A stretch of 64,000 nt of DNA, from NCBI GenBank assembly GCA_021613335.1, contig JAJTWR010000245.1, forward strand, positions 1,432,501 to 1,496,500. Direction: 5' to 3'. The notes below the pieces were generated by a model. The model did no database searches. It saw only the letters and a list, made by a program, of their open reading frames with translations, and was not told the origin of the DNA. The position numbers and the translations under genes are program-made. Of this stretch, positions 24,515 through 37,006 are shown piece by piece (position 1 is the first letter of the stretch; each line of letters begins with the position of its first letter). Source of the stretch: Whitmania pigra (taxonomy: Eukaryota; Annelida; Clitellata; Hirudinida; Haemopidae).

Positions 24515-24740
24515 TTGGAATAAAATGGCTTTCAATTTATAAAACTATGCAAAAATTGTTAGAAACCTCATCTCAACATTTATCGTTCTTGTTGTTATTT
24601 TTATTATTATTTGTCTTATTACTTTTGCTAGTATTGTCATTATTAATAGTGTTATCATCATCATCATCATCACGACGATCAGGCTTAAAGTTCTTACTTA
24701 GGCATACCTTGAAAGCACTTATTACTTGAAGCACTTAGAA
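24515..24740 (-). repeat. shared upstream module (copy E)
   Basis: Same module as at 22.0 kb, with a TTATT-rich stretch and a short (ATC)n at 24,655-24,672, located about 0.3-0.5 kb upstream of copy E. Confidence 0.75.
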
Positions 24741-24809
24741 ATTATTAATAATTTTTATTATTATTAAATACTATTTTTTGTTATTATTTATTATTAGTTT
24801 TATTACTAT

Positions 24810-25700
24810 CGTTAACTCTGCTTACAAATTAGCTGAGTTAGTCTTTTGAAGTAAGATCAATGGAAAGATATAAAAATTAAATTTTTGCTTTTATTAGGGT
24901 TGTTTAGCTTTAAGAGTTGCCATTAGTATCAGTGAAAAACATAAAGTAGTGTTAACTAATTAACTCTTGAACTCTGTATTTTAATTGTGAATTAATTAAA
25001 ACTTAATAATAATAATAATAATAACAGCTTAAAAATAAAAATAATTATTAATAAATTATTATTATTATTATTATTATTATAATGGCAAATATGCAATGGA
25101 GCATAAATAATTGTCGTTAGTCATCAAGGCAATAAAACTTTCACGGATGAGTAAATTTTGAGACGCAATTTCAAGTGAAAACTGTAAAAACTTTTGAAAT
25201 ATTAATTAAATTACTATTTCATAATATTTAAATAACTCCGGAGTCTGCAAATGAGCAAGTTAGCTAATAGGTTTATTAGAGCAATGATGGCGGCCTTGTT
25301 GAAGGAAGCCTTAGTTACCTTTTCCATAACAACTGCTTCTTCCTGCTTCATTAATGCTTGGAAGTTTCTAAATTTTGCAACAAATTCATTCCTGAAGCTT
25401 TTCCTAGGTTAACGAAACTGAATAACAAAAGTTAAGTGTTAAAAGGTTGAGGTACTTAAGAATTCAATTAGATATTTGGGCTTCTGAATTGTCTAAACTC
25501 TTACTGTTTGTCAGATTAGGTAACTAGTGAGATGGGTTTTGTAGCAATAATAACGAGACCATTTGCATGTAGAAGATACCAAATATAATTAAATATAAAT
25601 TTAATTGCAATAACAATATAAACTTATTTAATTCCGCAACCACGTACAACAATATTTCGTAAAATATTGTACTTTAGAAGTTTCTTAAATTTTTTCAAAT
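24810..25700 (+). repeat. interspersed repeat, extended copy
   Basis: 5' block at 24,815, TAA/TTA core at about 25,010-25,080, 3' block from 25,083, then the CCGGAGTCTGCAAATGAGC module and the ACCATTTGCATGTAGAAGAT segment. The same order occurs at 31.0-31.7 and 42.0-42.7 kb. Confidence 0.8.
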
Positions 25701-26225
25701 GCTGAAGGCATTTTTTAAGCTTAAAATCGTAAAAGTGAAGGTAGTTCGTAGCGTTGTTAAGTATTTGCCAAGACAGCCTATTCTTTGTTTTGTATCTTTA
25801 AAATTATTCCCAAGAAATCACTTGTGACGCCCACCCAAACATAAATTCTAAATTTTAGTTTAAGGAAGATGCTTTAAAAATATGTAAAGACCAGCGAATG
25901 ATATCTCAAATTTAAATGATTTTATTGTGAAGGTACAAATTTCACCCTTTTTCGGACATTCTTACAAATGTAGCTGAAAAAGTTTATCAATGTAAAAATT
26001 CGAGGAAATTAATTTGTGTGTTAGGAATAAAAAATTCTTATTTTATACAATAAAGTGGATATGAACTTTCTTTTTGACAAAATAATGTGATTTGACATTC
26101 GTTTACAACTGATCCTTCAAACGTCTTCAAGAACAGCATCAACCCCAAATGTCTGCTTTTGCTGAAATGTTGTTGTCAGAATGTTTGCTTGTGACTTGTT
26201 ATTAAATTCAAATGTTTGGCAAATA
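25700..26225. repeat. duplicon segment with GTGACGCCCACCCAAAC block
   Basis: The block around TCACTTGTGACGCCCACCCA plus the following AAGATGCTTTAAxAATATGTAAAGACCAGCGAATG-like part recurs near 17.06, 21.28, 30.43, 31.87 and, inverted, 35.25 kb. No gene seen. Confidence 0.7.
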
Positions 26226-27420
26226 TTATTCAAGAAATAATTAAATTTGGTAATAAATACAATAACGTTGTTATTATGTATTTATCTAATAAATTAATGA
26301 CAAATAATACTCTATAAAGCTACAGAGAAACTTCATTGGCAGCCAAATACTTCGAAACCAAAACGCGATTGAAAAATATCGCTAATATCTGCAAAAAACG
26401 TATTCGTCTGCAAAATCGCCTAACTCGAAATCCCTCCCGAACTCGAATTTCCCGCTTCCCCGGACTGTTATCCCAAGTCTTTTTACACTCGCACATGGCG
26501 TCACAACACCTCCGCGCCAGCCGATGAGTCTTCCAGAGCTTTGAGGCATAATCTCGCCGATCGTCTAAGAAGTGTAAGCTATGGATTCTGTAGATTTGGC
26601 GGCTGGAAGAGTCTTTCTTCTCTTTCCAGACATCTGGGTCTTCTCGGAGGTTGTGCCGTTGTTTGTACATTTGTTGAAAATATTCACTGAAGTTGCGGCG
26701 GGACCCTGCACCACGCCTGGATCATAGTCCTTATCTATTCCGTGTCTGGGTCTCTCAACACGCTTCTTCCATATAGGTCATTTTGGCTCAAGACAGATAT
26801 CAAAACATGGCGTTGCCCCAAGACTTGAATCACACCTGCCGGGATCCACCACGGATCAACCGCGTTCCATACCAGGACCGATGCGTTTTACCTAACTTGG
26901 CTTAACGAAATCGAATTTGATGTTGCTCGTTCTCTTGCTTGATATAGAATTGTTCTATCTTTTTTGTAGACTATTGGCTATACGAAGCAAAAGAGCATCT
27001 AATTTTCATCGTAATTGCCTCCCGTTTAGCAATGCACTTACAATATAATAGGACGCTCCACTACTATCAGGACGTGTTCAAAGCACCGGCGAGGCTTATC
27101 TTTGGATCCAGAACCTCTGAACACATCACACTGGTAATGAAGAGTTTACGCTAGTTCAAAATACCTTACAGGGTATCATATAAAATTTCTACATTAATCT
27201 GCAAAGTCTTATCCTGTGATACACCAAAATATATCTCCTCCTCACTGGTGAAAACAGCAACAACATCTAGACGAGCACTCATTCGCTCTTCATTTCATCA
27301 GATCTTCCTTATTCCAACTTGGAATTTCCAAGGTCCCACAGTGTCAAGTTTGGTGTCAGATATCCCAAAACATGGAATGCTTTCCCCGCTCACATTAGAA
27401 CTTATATGTTAAAACTGTAA
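26225..27420 (+). mobile_element. degenerate CR1-like LINE fragment
   Basis: From about 27,088 the plus strand reads ARLIFGSRTSEHITLVMKS, then PKYISSSLVKTATTSRRA, a classic C-terminal pattern of CR1/Jockey-type reverse transcriptases (ARLI...HIT..LK.LHW ... P.Y). Stops and frameshifts are frequent. The 5' part (26,225-26,700) is shared with 38,860-39,310 and 27,985-28,210 and may be an earlier part of the same element. The minus-strand 116-codon frame here is not supported by the copies. Confidence 0.78.
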
Positions 27421-27429
27421 GATTAAGGA

Positions 27430-27470
27430 ATCAAGATTTTAATAATAATAACAATAATAATAATAATAAC

Positions 27471-27512
<42 letters not shown>

Positions 27513-27965
27513 AAATATATTTTAACTTTGCTTACAAATTAGCTGAGTTAGTCTTATACAGTAAGATAAATGAAAAAATATCAAATTAAAGCTTTGTTTC
27601 ATTATGGTTGTTTAGCTTGAAGATATGCCATTAATATCAGTGTAAAACATAAACTAATATTTACTAATTAACTCATGACCTCTGTATTTTAATTGTTAAT
27701 GAATTAATAGTTAATAATAATAACAATAACAGCTTAATAATAAATGTAATTAATAATAAATTTTTTGTTTATTTTATAATTATTATAAAAATTATTATTA
27801 TTATGGCAAGAATGCAATGGAACATAAATAATTGACCTTGGTCAACAACGCAATAAAACTTTCATGGCTGAGTAAATTTTGAGACGCAATTTCAAGTGAA
27901 AATTATAAATAAGTTTTAAATATTAATTAAAGTACTATTTGATAATAATTTGTAAAATATTATAA
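27430..27965 (+). repeat. interspersed repeat with TAA core
   Basis: (TAA)n at 27,438-27,508, the 5' block AACTTTGCTTACAAATTAG, a second TAA/TTA-rich core, then the 3' block from 27,803. Confidence 0.8.
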
Positions 27966-27984
27966 TATAGAAGTTCATTAAATT

Positions 27985-28760
27985 TTTCCAGCCCTTGTAC
28001 ACTCGAATATGGCGTCATAACATCTCCGCGCCAGCCGAAGAGTCTCGCAGAGCTTTGGGGCTGATCGTCTAAGAAATGTAAACTGTGGATCCTGTAGATT
28101 TGGCAGCTGGAAGCGTCTTCCTTCTCTTACCCGACCTCTGGGTCTTCTCGGGGGCTGTGCCGTTGTTTGTCCATTTGTTGAAAATAGAATAGTCACTGAA
28201 GTTGCGATGGGATCCGGCACCGTATCTGGGTCTCAATTACTCAACGTGCCTCTTCCATTTAGGACGCTCCACATAATCAGGGCGTGTTCAAATCAACGAC
28301 GAGGCTTATCTTTGGATCCAGAACCACTGAGCGCATCACATTGACAATGAAGAGTTTACGCTGGTTTAAAATACCGTACAGTGTTTTAAATAACATTTTT
28401 TCAAAAATATACAATGTCTTATCCTATTACGCACCAAAATATATCTCCTCCTCACTGGTGAAAACAGCAACAACATCTAGACGAGCACCCATTCGCTCTT
28501 CATCTCATCACATCTTTCTTATTCCATGGTCCAACAATGTCAAGTTTGGTGACCTCTCCTTTTAAGTCAGAGAACCCAAAACATGGAATGCTTTCCCCGC
28601 TCATATTAAAACTGCCGCAAAATATTTTTTGAGCTCTTAGATGCTCAACTACAGATTTATTTTTCTGTAATCAGTGCTATTCATAATCAAATTAAACTAT
28701 TTTTATTATAGTTACTAACTTTATACTGGTTTCATTCCATATGAACTTTGAATGAAGTGG
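27985..28760 (+). mobile_element. degenerate CR1-like LINE fragment
   Basis: Frame at 28,284-28,565 reads TARLIFGSRTTERITLTMKS and, further on, APKYISSSLVKTATTSRRAP; after a frame break comes PKTWNAFPAHIKTAAKYF-type sequence, the family's C-terminal end. Same element as 26.2-27.4 and 38.9-39.9 kb. Confidence 0.82.
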
Positions 28761-29052
28761 AGGCTTTGACATGGTTTATAATGTTAAAGTCTAAATAACA
28801 ATATCCCAAGTGTAAATTCTAAGTTAACTTAGTCTTAATGCTGGGATAAACTGTACCTGGGAAATAAAACCAGATCAAATATTATCTGATCAATTTTATT
28901 GCAGATTTTTTCGAATTTATTTTATTTTAGTGTAAATCAAGGAAATTAATGAATTAAGTTTAACAATTTAAATTTTATCGAGTTGATGTTAGCATAAAGA
29001 CGTGATAGGACGTTCTTGTAGCACTGAATATTCAAACTTTGTCAAGTTCAGC

Positions 29053-29583
29053 TTAACCTCCTCTGCGCGTTACTGTTTTAGAAGTTATGTTAATGCAGTA
29101 TTTATGCATTTGCATAGTAAAATTTAAATAAATGATATAAGTTACTATTAAGTTAATATTATGTGCTTATATGAACAATTAATAAAATTTATTTTGTTTG
29201 TATAATATCAGTTTGGAAAGATTTACTAACCGCATTTACCATTTAGGCAAATTCCGAAAGGGCCACATTGATAGTGCTGCGACCAGGCATTATTTGTGAT
29301 TAATCATATTGCTGGTTAAGCTTCAATAAGCAGTTAAATTAAAAAATTTGGATGACACTCACCATTCTGCATGTCTGAGAATACGCAACACCTACATGTT
29401 ACAATAATTATGACGCACGTCAAACATAAAATGTTTTAAAATTGTTTGATAATCACTATTTATTAAAATTAAGATAATTTAAATTAAGATAATCTTAATA
29501 CTATAATGCAACAATGAGCAAGATAACTAACCCAATAGACAAACAATCATGATAGCAACGAGGAAGATATGTAGGCTTCTCAT
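29053..29583 (-). CDS. secreted 4-Cys peptide, 48 aa (F)
   Basis: Exon 1 is 29583-29532 (leader MRSLHIFLVAIMIVCLL), exon 2 29391-29363 (VAYSQTCRM), exon 3 29276-29231 (HYQCGPFGICLNGKC plus G) and exon 4 29072-29053 (ends TRRGG, stop TAA). Coding length is 147 nt, in frame. Exons 2-4 equal those of the plus-strand copy J, while exon 1 and intron 1 are closer to copy L. The C-terminal RRGG could be processed to a shorter amidated end. Function is unknown. Confidence 0.87.
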
Positions 29584-29620
29584 TTTTTCGGATTCACAAA
29601 CGTCTCACTGAAATTCAACA

Positions 29621-29628
29621 ATTTATAG
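29621..29628 (-). promoter_or_regulatory. TATA-like box of copy F
   Basis: CTATAAAT on the minus strand about 40 nt before the ATG. Confidence 0.6.
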
Positions 29629-29904
29629 AAAACTTAACCGTGAAAATGTTAAAATTAAAATAATTAAAATGACATGCACGTCATCGATGTTTCTTAATTT
29701 ATGGTCGTATGGCAAAGGCTGGGATGTATATTGATAGTATATATTCTTATTTTTCATTACGTTCAAACGATAAATAAAGCAATAATATTCTGAAACAGAT
29801 GTTTTGGCATTTATTAACAATTTCGTTAAGAACAAGAAAACGTCAAACAAATAAATACTTAAAATATAATGTTTTAAAATAGTGAATATTATTTTAGAAC
29901 AAAA

Positions 29905-30260
29905 TGACTTTCTATTTATCGAACTATGCAATAATGGCTGGAAACCGATCTCAACATGTGTCTCTTTTTATCGTTCTTGTTGTTATTTTTATTATTATTC
30001 GTCTTATTATTATTGCTAATTTTGTCATTATTATTTTTGTTATCATCATCATCATTATCACGACGATCAGGCTTAAAGTTCTTAGTTAGGCATACCCCGA
30101 AAGCACCTGCTGCATGAAATAACACATTTTGAAAACTTTTCAAAACGCGAATATAGACATATGTTACTTTTTCTTTCTATTTGCATTTGCTTATTAATGT
30201 TTGGTATTTACATATTTATTCGTATTTATATGTGTTAGTGTTCCTATGTTATTCGCATAT
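29905..30260 (-). repeat. shared upstream module (copy F)
   Basis: Contains the TTATTATTCGTCTTATTATT stretch, a short (ATC)n, and the GGCATACCCCGAAAGCACCT segment with its CATATGTTAC extension. Confidence 0.75.
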
Positions 30261-30814
30261 AATTGTTGGAATTGTACTATTTGATAATATTTCGTAAATT
30301 GTTATACTTTAGAAGTTCATTAAATATTTTTAGACGCTGAAGGCTTTTTAGGCTTTAAATCGTGAAAGTCAAAGTAGTTTGTAACGTTGCTCAGAATCTG
30401 CGAAGAAAATTATTCCCATGAAATCACTTGTGACGCCCACCCAAACATCAATTCTGAATTTTAGTATGAGGAAGATGCTTTAAGAATATGTAAAGACCAG
30501 CGAATGACATCGCAAATTTAAAGATATCATTGTGAAGTTACAAATTTCATCTTTTTTTGACATTCTTCCAAAAGTAGATGAAAACGTTTATCAATGTAAA
30601 AATTCGAAAAAATTAATTTATGTGTTACGATTAAAAAATTCTGATTTTATACAATAACGTGGATATGAACTTTCATTTTGACAAAATAATTTGATATGAC
30701 ATTGGTTTAGAACTGATCCCTTAAACGTCTTCAAGAACAGCACAAACCCCAAATGTCTGCTGTGGCTGAAATATTGTTGTTAGAATGTTTGTTTGTGATT
30801 TTTTTGTTGTTGCT

Positions 30815-30927
<113 letters not shown>

Positions 30928-30929
30928 AA

Positions 30930-31960
30930 ATATATTTTAACTCTGCTTACAAATTAGCTGAGTTAGTCTTATACAGTAATATAAATAGAAAGATATTGAA
31001 ATTAAATTTTTGGTTTCATTATGGGTGTTTAGCTTGGAGAGATGCCATTAATATAAGTGGAAAACATAAACTAATATTAACTAATTAACTCGTGACCTCT
31101 GTGTTTTAATTGTTAATGAATTAATAGTTAATAATAATAATAACAACAGCTTAACAATAAATGTAATTAATAATAAGTTATTATTATTTTAATTTTACTA
31201 TTATTATTGTTGTACTGGCAAGAACGCAATGGAGCCTAAATAATTGACGTTGGCCAACAAGGCAATAAAACTTTCACGGCTGAATAAATTTTGAGACACA
31301 ATTTCAAGTGATAATTGTAAAAACTTTTGAAACATTAATTAAATTACTATTTGATAATATTGAAATAAACCCGGAGTCTGCAATTGAGCCTGTTAACTAA
31401 TAAGTTTATTAGATCAAGTAATGATGGCGGCCTTGTTGAAGGAAACCTAAGTTACCTTTTCCATAACAACTGCTTGTTCATGCTTCATGAATGAATGGAA
31501 GTTTCCAAATTTTGCAACGAATTCATCCCTGAAGCCTTATATAAATTAAGGAAACTGAATAACAGAAGTTAAGTGCTTAAGGATTAAGATACTTAAGGAT
31601 ACAAATGGATATCAATAATAACGAGACCATGTGCATGTAGAAGATACCAAATACAATTAAATATAAATTTCATTACAGTAGCAACATAATCTTAATTAAT
31701 TCCTCAACCACGTTTACAACCACGTACTTAAAATGATTTAATAAACTTCTAAAATTCTGAAGGCATCGTAAAAGTGAGAGTAGTTTGTAGCGTTGTTCAG
31801 TATCTGCGAAGACAGTCTATTCTTTGTTTTGTATCTTTAAAATTACTCCCAAGAAATCACATGTGACGCCCACACCTACATCACTTCTGAGTTTTAGTAT
31901 AAGGAAGATCTTTTAAGATTATGTAAAGACCAGCGAATGATATCGCAAATTTAAATGCCA
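30930..31960 (+). repeat. interspersed repeat, extended copy
   Basis: Same order of blocks as 24.81-25.70 kb: 5' block, TAA core, 3' block from 31,212, GGAGTCTGCAATTGAGCC module, ACCATGTGCATGTAGAAGAT, then the GTGACGCCCACACC block at about 31,860. Confidence 0.8.
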
Positions 31961-32380
31961 CCAATTGTCAACAACAATTCTCTCTGATAGTTCTTTGAAA
32001 GGCATTTATTTTCTGCTGGAGCATTTCGAATGACATTAAATTATATTTTCAAAATAAAATAAACTTAAAGAAGCATAAATCATCAATGTTTTCTTTCATT
32101 TTGTATTTGCAAATTTGTTGTTTGCCACAATAATTGCCCTGTTGTATTTAAGCTTTATTTTCATTTTGTGTAAATTCATCTTTCTGATAATTGTTTAATA
32201 GCAGAATCAAGCAAACAATTTGTAGTTTGCAAGAAAACTATTAAAACAATTACTAATTTTTTTTTATTTATTTGTTTTTTTCATAAATATTGCCGTTAAT
32301 TTGTATTGAATGAAAATAATTGCTCGCAAAATCTAAGAAAAAACCACATTAATGTGACACTTCTTTTGAATGATGGGGTC
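31960..32380. other. AT-rich spacer, no gene seen
   Basis: No repeat copy from elsewhere in the window was recognised with confidence, and no exon is supported. Confidence 0.45.
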
Positions 32381-32736
32381 TTCCAATAATTTGGATGATG
32401 TTCGTGGAGAGATTGGTTTTGATTAATAATTCATTAGCAACCATAGTAAAGAATTTCTTCTCAAACATTCTTCCAAACAAACATAAATAGCTAATTTACA
32501 TCTGTATCTCAAACGAGGAGGAATTTAACACAGTTGAAGATTTTCGGATAACCTGGGATATAAAATCATATTAAATATCTTCCGGTCGTCTTACGAATGC
32601 AGATCTAATCCAGATTTACTTCAATTTAATCAAATCAAGGATATAAATAAACTTAGTTTTTGAATTCAAATTTTACGGAATTAATTTCAGCACATGGACA
32701 TTGCTTCGATTTTCTTGTAGCGCTGACCAATCTTCT

Positions 32737-32762
32737 TCAAGGCTTGGTATTCTTAAAGTATC
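32737..32762 (-). pseudogene. orphan exon 4 of the peptide family (G)
   Basis: An acceptor (ATTCTATAACAG) and the codons for YFKNTKP then TGA match exon 4 of copy M at 44.86-44.89 kb, and the whole block 32.37-32.91 kb resembles 44.48-44.99 kb. No exon 3, 2 or 1 follows: at about 32,915 the sequence switches to the flank type seen near copy N. It is a truncated duplicate. Confidence 0.78.
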
Positions 32763-33219
32763 CTGTTATAGAATTTGTATTTGCTAATAAATACATTATT
32801 ATTATACACAATATTGTTAGAACATTAGAATTGTTAGGATGTTTATTAATTACACAATAAATTAAAATTATTTAGTAAATAGTCACTAATAAGCTATTAT
32901 CAAGCATTTATATATGTCGTTTTCCAAACCCGGCAAGAGAAAATATTGATATTGCGAAGCGCTTAGTAATCTCATTACCCGGCCTAACAAGTATATAAAC
33001 ACAATTTACATTGAATATCCGCGTTTGGATTTGATCAGTTCAAGTTGAAAACTCTAGGATAACATGTACCATGAAAATAAAACCAGTCTATTTTAACTGC
33101 AAATCATTTTCAGATTTATTTCATTTTAATAAAAATCGAAGAAATAAATATTTTGTAATTACAAGAAAATGTTGCATTGCTAAGTAGCACTGAATCTTCA
33201 ACTTTCTTCAAGTTCAGCA

Positions 33220-33556
33220 TTAGCCAGTGTGTACTGTCAGAGTTAATGTTTTTAGCGTGTTTATTAATTAATTATTAAAATTTAAATATTTGATAAATAG
33301 TTATTAATAAAGTTAAGTAATTGTTAATATACTAGTAACAAATGTTCACATTATTATAGGTATAGATAAATAAAACGCATGGTAATTTTTAACTAACCGC
33401 ATCTGCCCATACTATTGCATTTCTGATAAGTTCCGCACTCATAGTTCTGTGATAAATATAATTCTGGTTTTAATCGTATTTTGCCATTAAATTTCAAAAA
33501 AAGTCAAGAAGTTGTTAAACCACTCACGAATTCGCATGCTTGAGCATACTCAACAC
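33220..33556 (-). pseudogene. secreted 4-Cys peptide copy lacking exon 1 (H)
   Basis: Exon 2 is 33556-33528 (VEYAQACEF), exon 3 33446-33398 (NYECGTYQKCNSMGRC plus G) and exon 4 33233-33220 (ends HTG, stop TAA). Exons and splice sites are intact and closely related to copy B. As in B, the sequence upstream of exon 2 ends in GAGATTACAATTTATGAAAA and then joins another copy's 3' side, so no leader exon is present before copy I. Exon 1 of copy I (34,408-34,357, same strand and phase) is the nearest possible 5' partner. Confidence 0.77.
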
Positions 33557-33899
33557 CTAAATGTTACATTAAATAAAATTAAATAGTTCACAAATTAAGC
33601 ATTATGACGCATTTAACATTTGTTTAGAGATTACAATTTATGAAAATTAACATGAATTAATATGGATAACGTTGAGGTTAACATAGTTTTTATATTGATA
33701 ACGCTGGGATAAATTGTACTTTGGATATAAAATCAGATCAAATATTTTCTTAACATTATTTATTGCTGATTTTCAAACAATTTATTTCATTTAAATTTAA
33801 ATCAAGGAAATAAATGAATTTAGTTTTTCAATTTAAGGTTGATTTCATCAGAAAGAAATGATGCAATTTCTAGCACTGCATATTCAAACTTTTTCAAGT

Positions 33900-34408
33900 T
33901 CAGCCGCTAAGCTTGTAGTATCCTGTTAAAGAGGTTACGTTGTTAATTACATGGTAAAATTTATGTAATTGGTATAAAGTTACTAATAAGCTAGTATTAT
34001 ATATATATATGTATTATCAATAATAAATATTTTGTTTATTGGTAATTTGCTAGGAAAGATTTACTAACCGCATTGGCCATTTTTGCAAATCTTACCAGTG
34101 CTACAATGAATATTCTGTAGCCAAACATTGTTTGTGAGTAATCATATTGCCGGTTTTTAAGTTTCAATTAACAATTATATTAAACAATTTTGATAACACT
34201 CACCCTTTGGCATGACTGAGAATATGCAACACCTACATTTTACAATAACTAAGTTTAACTCAAGTCAAGCATAAGATGTTGTTACAATTTTTTGATAATC
34301 ACTGTGTAGTAAAACTATCTTAATAGTAATAATACAAAAAGAGCAAAATAACTAACCCACTAAGCAGACAATCATGATAGCAACGAGGAAGATATGTAAG
34401 CTTCTCAT
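33900..34408 (-). CDS. secreted 4-Cys peptide, 49 aa (I)
   Basis: Exon 1 is 34408-34357 (leader MRSLHIFLVAIMIVCLV), exon 2 34232-34204 (VAYSQSCQR), exon 3 34114-34069 (NIHCSTGKICKNGQC plus G) and exon 4 33922-33900 (ends YYKLSG, stop TGA). Coding length 150 nt, in frame. Cysteine spacing is C-x5-C-x5-C-x4-C and the final Gly allows amidation. Its exon 1 also precedes the exon-1-less copy H. Function is unknown. Confidence 0.87.
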
Positions 34409-34445
34409 CTTTTCAGATTCACAAAGGTCTTACCGAAACTCCACA

Positions 34446-34453
34446 ATTTATAG
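34446..34453 (-). promoter_or_regulatory. TATA-like box of copy I
   Basis: CTATAAAT on the minus strand about 40 nt before the ATG. Confidence 0.6.
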
Positions 34454-34864
34454 AAAACTAAATCGTGAAAAAGTTAAAGTAAATTAAATAATTAAAATTA
34501 TATGCACATCATCGATGTTTCTTAATTTATGGTCGCATAACAAAGGCTGGGGCTACATTGGTAGTTTATAATCTTGTTTTTCATATTCTTCAAATGATAA
34601 AAAAGCAATAATAATCTGGAACAGGTGTTTTGTCATTTATCAACAATTTCGTTGAGAATATCACACAAAAACTTTAAACAGATAAATAATCACAAGATAA
34701 TGTTTTAAATTAATGAATACACAAATGTATGTTATGTAAGTAATAGATTTCTATTTATCTAAGTTAAAATTAGAAACTTCAAAAAACCAATCTTAATACG
34801 TGTCTCACTTATTATTCTAGTTGTTATTCTTCTTATCAATATTATTAAATAATATTTTATTAAA

Positions 34865-34995
34865 TAACTAATTAGGAAGTAGTTAATAGCTACTCTTAAA
34901 AAAGTAGTTACAAAATAGTAGTTAATTACTTTTAAAGTATTAACTGCAAATAGTTAACTACTTTTTAACTACTTTTAAAAAAAAGTTTAAAATAA
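34865..34995. repeat. AGTTAACTACTTTT-type short inverted repeats
   Basis: Many AGTAGTTA/TAACTACT motifs occur in both orientations, able to fold back. A similar stretch is at 61.62-61.79 kb. It may be a fragment of a small DNA transposon, but I see no ends or target duplication. Confidence 0.5.
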
Positions 34996-35212
34996 AATGA
35001 AGAAAAATAGTTTTTATCCAATTTTCCAATTTGGTAAATCACTTTATAAGCCTAGTTTCTTTGTTTTCAACTTTTGTTTACTAAAGCCATTTCTCGCTTC
35101 TAAATTATTACTCTTAGTAGTTGTATTCTGAAAACGTTTTATATAATTTGCGATTTGGTTATATTTTTTGAAATGAATAGTAACATAATTAAAGAATGCT
35201 TCACTGAAGTTA

Positions 35213-35850
<638 letters not shown>

Positions 35851-35851
<1 letters not shown>

Positions 35852-37006
35852 GAACCAAAATTATCAGCAAACGCAAGCAGTGGGTAGTTAATCCCACACC
35901 TTACTTGAAACTGCAGGAGAGGGAAATCAAGGCTCTCAGCATCACAGACACCTACAAATATCTCGGAGTTGGGCGAAAGAATTCAGAAGGGTCTTCACTC
36001 CATTTCGCGTGCTCCACTCAAGCCTTGTCAGAGATTATTCATTCTAAAGAAGCATTTGTTGCCAAGTCTGGTTCACGGGCTCACCTTTGACAAAATTTCC
36101 CTTAAGGCCCTCAAAGCGGCCGACGTTGCAAACAGAGGTGCAGTAAGAAGATGGCTGCGATTGCCAAAAGACACAGTGAATGCGTTTTTACATGCCCCGG
36201 TCAGGTTTGGGGGTCTGGGGGTTCTCCAGCCGAAAAGTTGGATTCCGAATGTCAGGATCCAAAGAATGACCAAAGTTATACAACAAGCAAAGCGTAACGA
36301 AGACGAATTCCTTACGGAATTGTTGCATCATAACACGACTGTTATGAGCGAAGTGAGAAGATTCGGGAAACCTCAGCCGAACAAGGGGACTGCGGAGTCA
36401 TCAAATCTCCGACAAGTGATTGCTGCGGAGCAACTCTATCAAACAGTGGATGGTTATGGCCTAAGGTCCTTTATGAGTGCTGTTGTTCCCAGCGAATGGC
36501 TGGTTGATGGTATTGACAGGATGCCAACCCAGAAGTTCATGCAATGCGTGAGGGTTCGTGCTGCGGTCCTTCATAACAAACTGCGATCGGCAAGAAAAAA
36601 TCCAATGGCCAACACTACTTGCAATGCCGGATGTGAAGAGGTCGAGTCTCTGGACCACATTATTCAGAACTGCCACAGAACCAACGGTCCGCGCCACGCA
36701 AGGCACGACGCCATAGTGAGAATGCTTGAGAGCAGATTGAAGGAGAAGGGATACGCAACGAGATTGGAACCCAGAATCCCAACGGTACTAGGAACGAGAA
36801 TTCCAGATCTTTGCGCTTGGAATAAGACAGAATACATCGTTTGCGATGTGGCGATTATTAAAGATACAATGGGACTAGACCGATGGCATGAATTCAAGGT
36901 GAACAAATATGACAAACCTGATATTCATAGATGGATGGAGCAAAACAATCCGATTGCCAATGTGGAGAAACAGAAAGGGCTGATCACAGCTCTCATATTG
37001 AACTGA
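35851..37006 (+). pseudogene. retrotransposon ORF, RT C-terminus + CCHC + RLE domain
   Basis: The reading frame starts at 35,851 (peptide TKIISKRKQW, then ITDTYKYLGV, a late reverse transcriptase motif), shifts frame at about 35,965-35,975, and continues to a TGA at 37,004-37,006 as a 345-codon frame from 35,969. Around residues 218-235 of that frame is a zinc knuckle C-x3-C-x7-H-x4-C. It is followed by GTRIPDLCAWNKTEY and the CDVAII segment, the PD...D core of the restriction-like endonuclease, and by a Lys-rich KVNKYDKPD. The 5' half of the RT is absent and the frame is broken, so this copy cannot make a full protein. Confidence 0.85.

Larger units (their letters stand above)
28815..30235 (-). 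repeat. inverted duplicon, left arm
   Basis: Related over about 1.4 kb to 37,255-38,845 in the opposite orientation. It includes the gene copy (F here, J there), its 3' UTR and the upstream module. The exon 2 to 3' UTR half is almost identical between the arms, the exon 1 half is not. Confidence 0.8.

Noticed and set aside
26320..26670. 116-codon minus-strand frame
   Set aside because: It overlaps a repeat whose sister copies (28.0 and 39.0 kb) do not keep the frame; the plus strand there belongs to a LINE-like fragment.
32660..32860. 66-codon plus-strand frame
   Set aside because: Antisense to the orphan exon 4 and 3' UTR (G); not present as a frame in the related block at 44.8 kb.
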